Assembly (NCBI GenBank): GCA_037447655.1
Contig: JBBHKE010000085.1
Coordinates: 19,579-83,578 of the forward strand
DNA from: Zygnema cylindricum
Taxonomy: Eukaryota > Streptophyta > Zygnematophyceae > Zygnematales > Zygnemataceae
Length of the DNA stretch: 64,000 bases
Reading direction: 5' to 3'
Shown here: positions 60,424 to 64,000 of the stretch, piece by piece
Position numbering within the stretch: position 1 is the stretch's first letter
Layout: every line of letters starts with the position of its first letter
Program-made: the position numbers and the translations under genes
Notes under the pieces: generated by a model
What the model was told of the DNA's origin: nothing
Seen by the model: only the letters and a program-made list of their open reading frames with translations
Databases searched by the model: none

Positions 60424-60544
60424 GTTGCACTACGCAACAGCACCTCTTCCCCGTAACTATGTACCTCCGGATCAATTTTTTTCCGTCTTCTCCTGTTGCA
60501 CTACGCGACAGCACCTCGTCCCCGTAACTATGTACTTCTAGATC
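60424..60544. repeat. Direct repeat of 50 bp
   Basis: 60424-60473 and 60495-60544 both read GTTGCACTACGC(A/G)ACAGCACC and onward to GATC, separated by 21 bp of T-rich sequence. Confidence 0.8.
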
Positions 60545-60689
60545 GGGCCTGCGGCCGTTGCCAACAGCACGCACATTTGCGAAACCACAAGTGTGACCCC
60601 CCTAGGTCATCACTAGCTCCCCCGCCCTCCCCATGAAACGCTTGATTCCCCATCCCCCCATATAACGAGTTCCAAAAATCATACGCACA

Positions 60690-60910
60690 AACGCGCGCAC
60701 ACACACACACATACGATCACTTGAAAAAAAAAAAAAAAACTAAAAAAAACATATATTTCTTTACCCTCTCCCCCCTACCCCCCCCACCCCCTCCCCCTCC
60801 CTTTTACCCCTTACACACCCAAAACCAATACTTGAACCCTCTCTTTCACTCTCTCCCCCCCCCCCTCCCCTACTCCCCCCCCCCTCCCCCCCCCCCCCCC
60901 CCCCCCCACT
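60690..60910. repeat. CA, poly-A and poly-C low-complexity tract
   Basis: A CA/CG run (60697-60712), an A run (60724-60738) and long C runs (up to about 60907) lie directly upstream of the reverse-transcriptase ORF. Confidence 0.75.
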
Positions 60911-61044
60911 TCTTTTCCAACATTAAACTTTATGTTATATTCTGACCCACTACCAATTTCCCCATCCATCCCACATGGCTCCTTTTCCTCTCCCGCGCTT
61001 TCACTTCCTCTCACCCTCCCAATTCCCATGGCTTCCTTGACTTA

Positions 61045-63490
61045 TTGACCATGTCCGGAAGCCCTTCTTATTCCCTTTTCCCTCCCCCACCTCCACCCAA
61101 ACCTCGTAAATCTTCTAGGCGTTTGGAATGTTCTGGGTGTCACAACCTATTTGCCGCAGGGGCCGATATTTCCCTTCACACACGGATTTGTCGACATTGT
61201 ATAACCTTGGGTGGTCCTTTGTCTATCACCTCTCCTCAGTCGTCGTCGGTCACACTCCCCTCCGGCCCCACAGATGAGAATTGGAATTTCGTTCATGAGT
61301 TAGATGTTTTGGGGGCTTACGATTTGGGAGCTTCCCGCCCGCGATTGTACACCCGTATACCTATGGCCATCAGGACAATAGTACAAGATGCCCTCCACCA
61401 CCCCTTGTCCCACATTTTTTCAAACCCGGCGGGCATTGCTCCTTGGCACCTTCTTCTTATGTTCTCTCTCTCGGTGCTAGTCCTTCCAGGTCGTGGAGGG
61501 GGCAATGGGGCTAGAGAAACTATGGCCCATTGTTGCCGATTCCTTCGTGGTGATTGGAAGGCCCTCCACGCCGAGCATGAGGATCGGGTATCGAGCACCT
61601 CTTTCATACCACGTTGGCCACCTAGGCCATCAGATGTCCCGGCCTCTTATCGTCGAGCAATTCACTTAGGCCGTGTTGGTGAGCTTTCTCGAGCGGTTCA
61701 GGCCCTACAGCCATTCATCCCTGCCCCCGGATCTTCTTCCACTATTGAGGTCCTTCGAGCTCTCCACCCCCCGGCCCCTTCCCCTTTACCCCCTTCCATC
61801 CACGCCTTTGAGCCCTCTAAGAGTTTTACTTTGGATAGGGAGGTTTTCATTAAGGCTCTTAGCTCTTCTCCTCGCCTTTCAGCAGGGGGCCCCTTGGGCA
61901 CAGTGTATGAGTTGTTTCGTGATGTTTTGCCCCCTAAATCGGGTGCCAAAGGGTTCGATGTGTTCTTCCGAGTATGTTCTCTTATTGCTAGTGGGGATGT
62001 TCCCCCTCGGATTTGTGATCTTCTCACGGCGTCCCGCCTTGTGGCAGTCGCCAAACCAAATGGTGGGATCCGGCCTATCGCCGTGGGAGAGGTTTTATAT
62101 AGATTGGTGGCTCGTGCAATATGTCTCCAGCTCCAACCAGCTTTCCATGAATATTTTTCTTCTCATCAATTTGGAGTGGCCACGAGAGGGGGTTGTGAGG
62201 TAGTGGTCCACGAGATTCGGGCTTTGTTGGATGTACATCCGGATTGGTAGGTCCTTCAGGTCGACGTTTCCAATGCCTTTAATACGGTGGATCGGGACGT
62301 GATTTTTTCAGAGCTTATGGCAGCTCTATCTCCGATGGTCCAATTATTCCCCTTTGTGAGGGCTTTCTATTCTTTGACAAGCAACCTTTCCTTCTCGGCT
62401 GATGGTGATCTCATTCCTCTCTCCTCTGCTACTTGCACTCGCCAAGGCGACCCTCTCGTCGGACCTTTGTTCGCCCTCGCCCATTACCGGGCCCTTCGTG
62501 CCCCCGCAGCCGCATTCCCTTCTTGCCTTTTCCCTTCGGTGGCACATGATATGCACATTATTTTGCCCAGGGAACAATTCGTGTTGGCATATGTCAAGGA
62601 ACGTTTAGCCCAACTCAACCTTCCTGTTCAGCCGTCGAAGTGTGTTATTTCGTTTCCTCAGGATATTCCACTTTCGCTTACTCCCCCTCTTGGTTTTCAA
62701 ACCCCTGCTCCCTCCGATGGCATTTGGGTGCTTGATTGCCCCCTTGGTTCGGATACTTTCGTGACCCAATTCCTTCATGATGCTTTACAGACAGATCTGG
62801 CCCAAGTGGACGATCTTCCTCACCTTCCCGATCCCCAAGTTGCTTTTGATATATTAACTAAGTGTTTTCCCCACCAACCTTTTTACCTTACTCGCACTTC
62901 CCCTCCCACTCCGACATTTATCTCCTCTCTCTCGGCTTTTGACGATCACGTCATGGACGTACTCCTTACTATGTTAGGTCGTGGGGCATTTGATCGCGAG
63001 TCTGGGCCGTCGGCCCGCATTCAAGCATCCCTCCCTGTCTCTACTTGGGGGTTGGGTCTATTATCCCCGGCTCGTGTTGCTCCCGCTGCTTATTTGGGAA
63101 GTTGGTGTCTTTTTGCCTCCACTCTTGTTTCCCGTTTCTTGGCCGGGGACACCTCGGTTCTAGCTACTGTTATGCCCCGGATTTCAGACGGTGTGTTCGC
63201 CTTCCAGCGATCTCTATTGGACACGTCACGTTCTCTTCCTCCCCATGCCCTAGAGGATGTGCCAATTTTCTCCACCCTTGTTACCAAATCTGTTGAGCGT
63301 GTCCAAGAATCGATTTCTGATCGGGTTGTCGCCGCCATTCAATCTGACCTTCTTAAGGCGCTTCCCTCCGATTCTACGCGTGCCCGTCTTCTCTCTTGTG
63401 GTGGACCTAGTTCTGGGTCTTGGCTTTTGGCTACACATATTTTGTCCACTCTCCGCTTCTCATCGGCTTAGTTTGAAACTCTGAGACCTC
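61045..63490 (+). pseudogene. LINE-type reverse transcriptase ORF, broken
   Basis: One frame runs from ATG 61045 to 63471 with a single TAG at 62248-62250 between HPDW and VLQVDVSNAFN. The N-terminus is proline-rich, then a C2HC-type finger (ECSGCHNLFAAGADISLHTRIC). The RT core begins KPNGGIRPIAVGEVLYRLVA (about 62055-62110). Motif A is VDVSNAFN (62260-62283) and motif B QGDPLVGPLFALA (62443-62480). Motif C is AHDMHI (near 62547) where the family has ADD, so the polymerase site has lost an aspartate. A second TAG ends the frame after ILSTLRFSSA (CAG expected), just before a small insertion. The zinc knuckle and endonuclease parts seen at 57836-58806 are not found downstream. It is a dead copy. 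Confidence 0.8.
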
Positions 63491-63750
63491 CATAAGTCCT
63501 GAGAGTGGACAGCTTCCAAGAAGCCTCTATGATAACCCTGACCCCTTTGTGTTTCGGCAAAAATAACTGCCACCCTGACAGACAAAAACTCTAACCAACT
63601 TCACCCCTGTGAAGACAAGACTCCCCTGAGTCGATAGCAAAAAGAATCTCTGAATTTGCTCCCCTGAGCAGTAAGTTATGGAGGGTCAAAGTTGACCTTT
63701 TGTACACCTTCGACAGGTGAGAGTCCTGAATACCTCCAGAGTCTCAAAGT
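63482..63750. mobile_element. Small insertion with imperfect inverted ends inside the LINE
   Basis: AGTTTGA occurs at both edges (about 63475-63481 and 63749-63756). The interior begins AACTCTGAGACC and ends with sequence whose complement reads TGAGACTCTGGAGG. After the second AGTTTGA the LINE frame appears to resume (FDSATLRL, against FTTALRFRL in the fragment at 58.5 kb). This fits a non-autonomous DNA transposon with a 7- or 8-bp duplication. Confidence 0.45.
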
Positions 63751-63756
63751 TTGATT

Positions 63757-64000
63757 CGGCTACTCTTCGCCTCTCACCTGTTTTATACACATCGGTTTTC
63801 GGTTCTGGGTCTTGATCCAGGTGGTGTTCTCTCTTCTGCCCGTGCGCATCTTAGCCTCCCTTCGCGGAATTCTTCCAGTCTAACTTACCGCCGCTGTTGG
63901 GCTAGTCTTTAGCTAAGAACCTGTGCGAGTTGTCTAAACCATTGTTCCCACCTCTTTTAACCGTGTAGGAGATCCCGTACCCCTCCTTCTCTTGCACTGC
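63757..64000. other. Window end, remnant of LINE flank
   Basis: About 25 bp look like LINE coding sequence; the rest is not recognised. Confidence 0.3.

Overview
This is a nuclear window from a photosynthetic eukaryote, most likely a streptophyte (a charophyte alga or another non-seed plant lineage). The evidence is spliceosomal introns, a BolA protein of the chloroplast type with an N-terminal extension, and retroelements primed by a plant-type initiator tRNA-Met. The species cannot be fixed from the sequence alone. Three host genes occupy the gene-bearing middle (about 33-56 kb); the flanks are transposon nests and low-complexity DNA.

Region 1, 1-21.4 kb, is a nest of LTR retrotransposons. 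A gag-only Copia-like family (here 'B') forms a minus-strand tandem array: LTR, gag, LTR, gag, LTR. A decayed full-length Copia ('C', 4572-10729, target duplication ATTAA) sits in the middle LTR, and a solo LTR of a third family ('D', 11862-12707, duplication TCTAC) sits in the second gag. On the plus strand a decayed Copia ('E', 16380-21439) carries a 517-bp miniature LTR element (TRIM1, 16385-16901, duplication TGTTA) inserted five bases into its 5' LTR. In families B, C, D and E the gag start codon lies inside the LTR. In B and C the primer-binding site lies within gag and matches the anticodon arm of initiator tRNA-Met.

Region 2, 21.4-32.3 kb, is AT-rich and full of pyrimidine tracts, with direct repeats that contain exon-like segments, short iterated motifs and a second TRIM (TRIM2, 25127-25652, duplication AGACT). 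A Helitron-like 3' terminus ends it at 32303; a closely matching terminus in the opposite orientation lies at 16196.

Region 3, 32.8-55.8 kb, holds the host genes. They are a three-exon BolA-like gene (33032-36611, plus), a 16-exon NOL10/Enp2 ribosome-biogenesis gene (38229-47447, minus) and a 16-exon eRF3 translation-termination GTPase gene (48232-55747, plus). NOL10 and eRF3 are head-to-head across 784 bp, which suggests a shared promoter for a ribosome-assembly factor and a translation factor. Splicing was rebuilt by reading frame and family conservation; all three models close in frame, and three introns use GC donors.

Region 4, 55.8-64 kb, has a 3' fragment of a LINE-type element (zinc knuckle plus endonuclease-like C-terminus, minus), purine and C-rich minisatellites, and a reverse-transcriptase ORF of the same type (61045-63471, plus) broken by nonsense codons and a small insertion.

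The most unusual system here is the TRIM family. Each ~230-bp LTR contains a complete tRNA-like unit with Pol III A and B boxes, the whole internal region is 57 bp (primer-binding site and purine tract), and in TRIM1 the two LTRs carry different tRNA modules in otherwise matching flanks.
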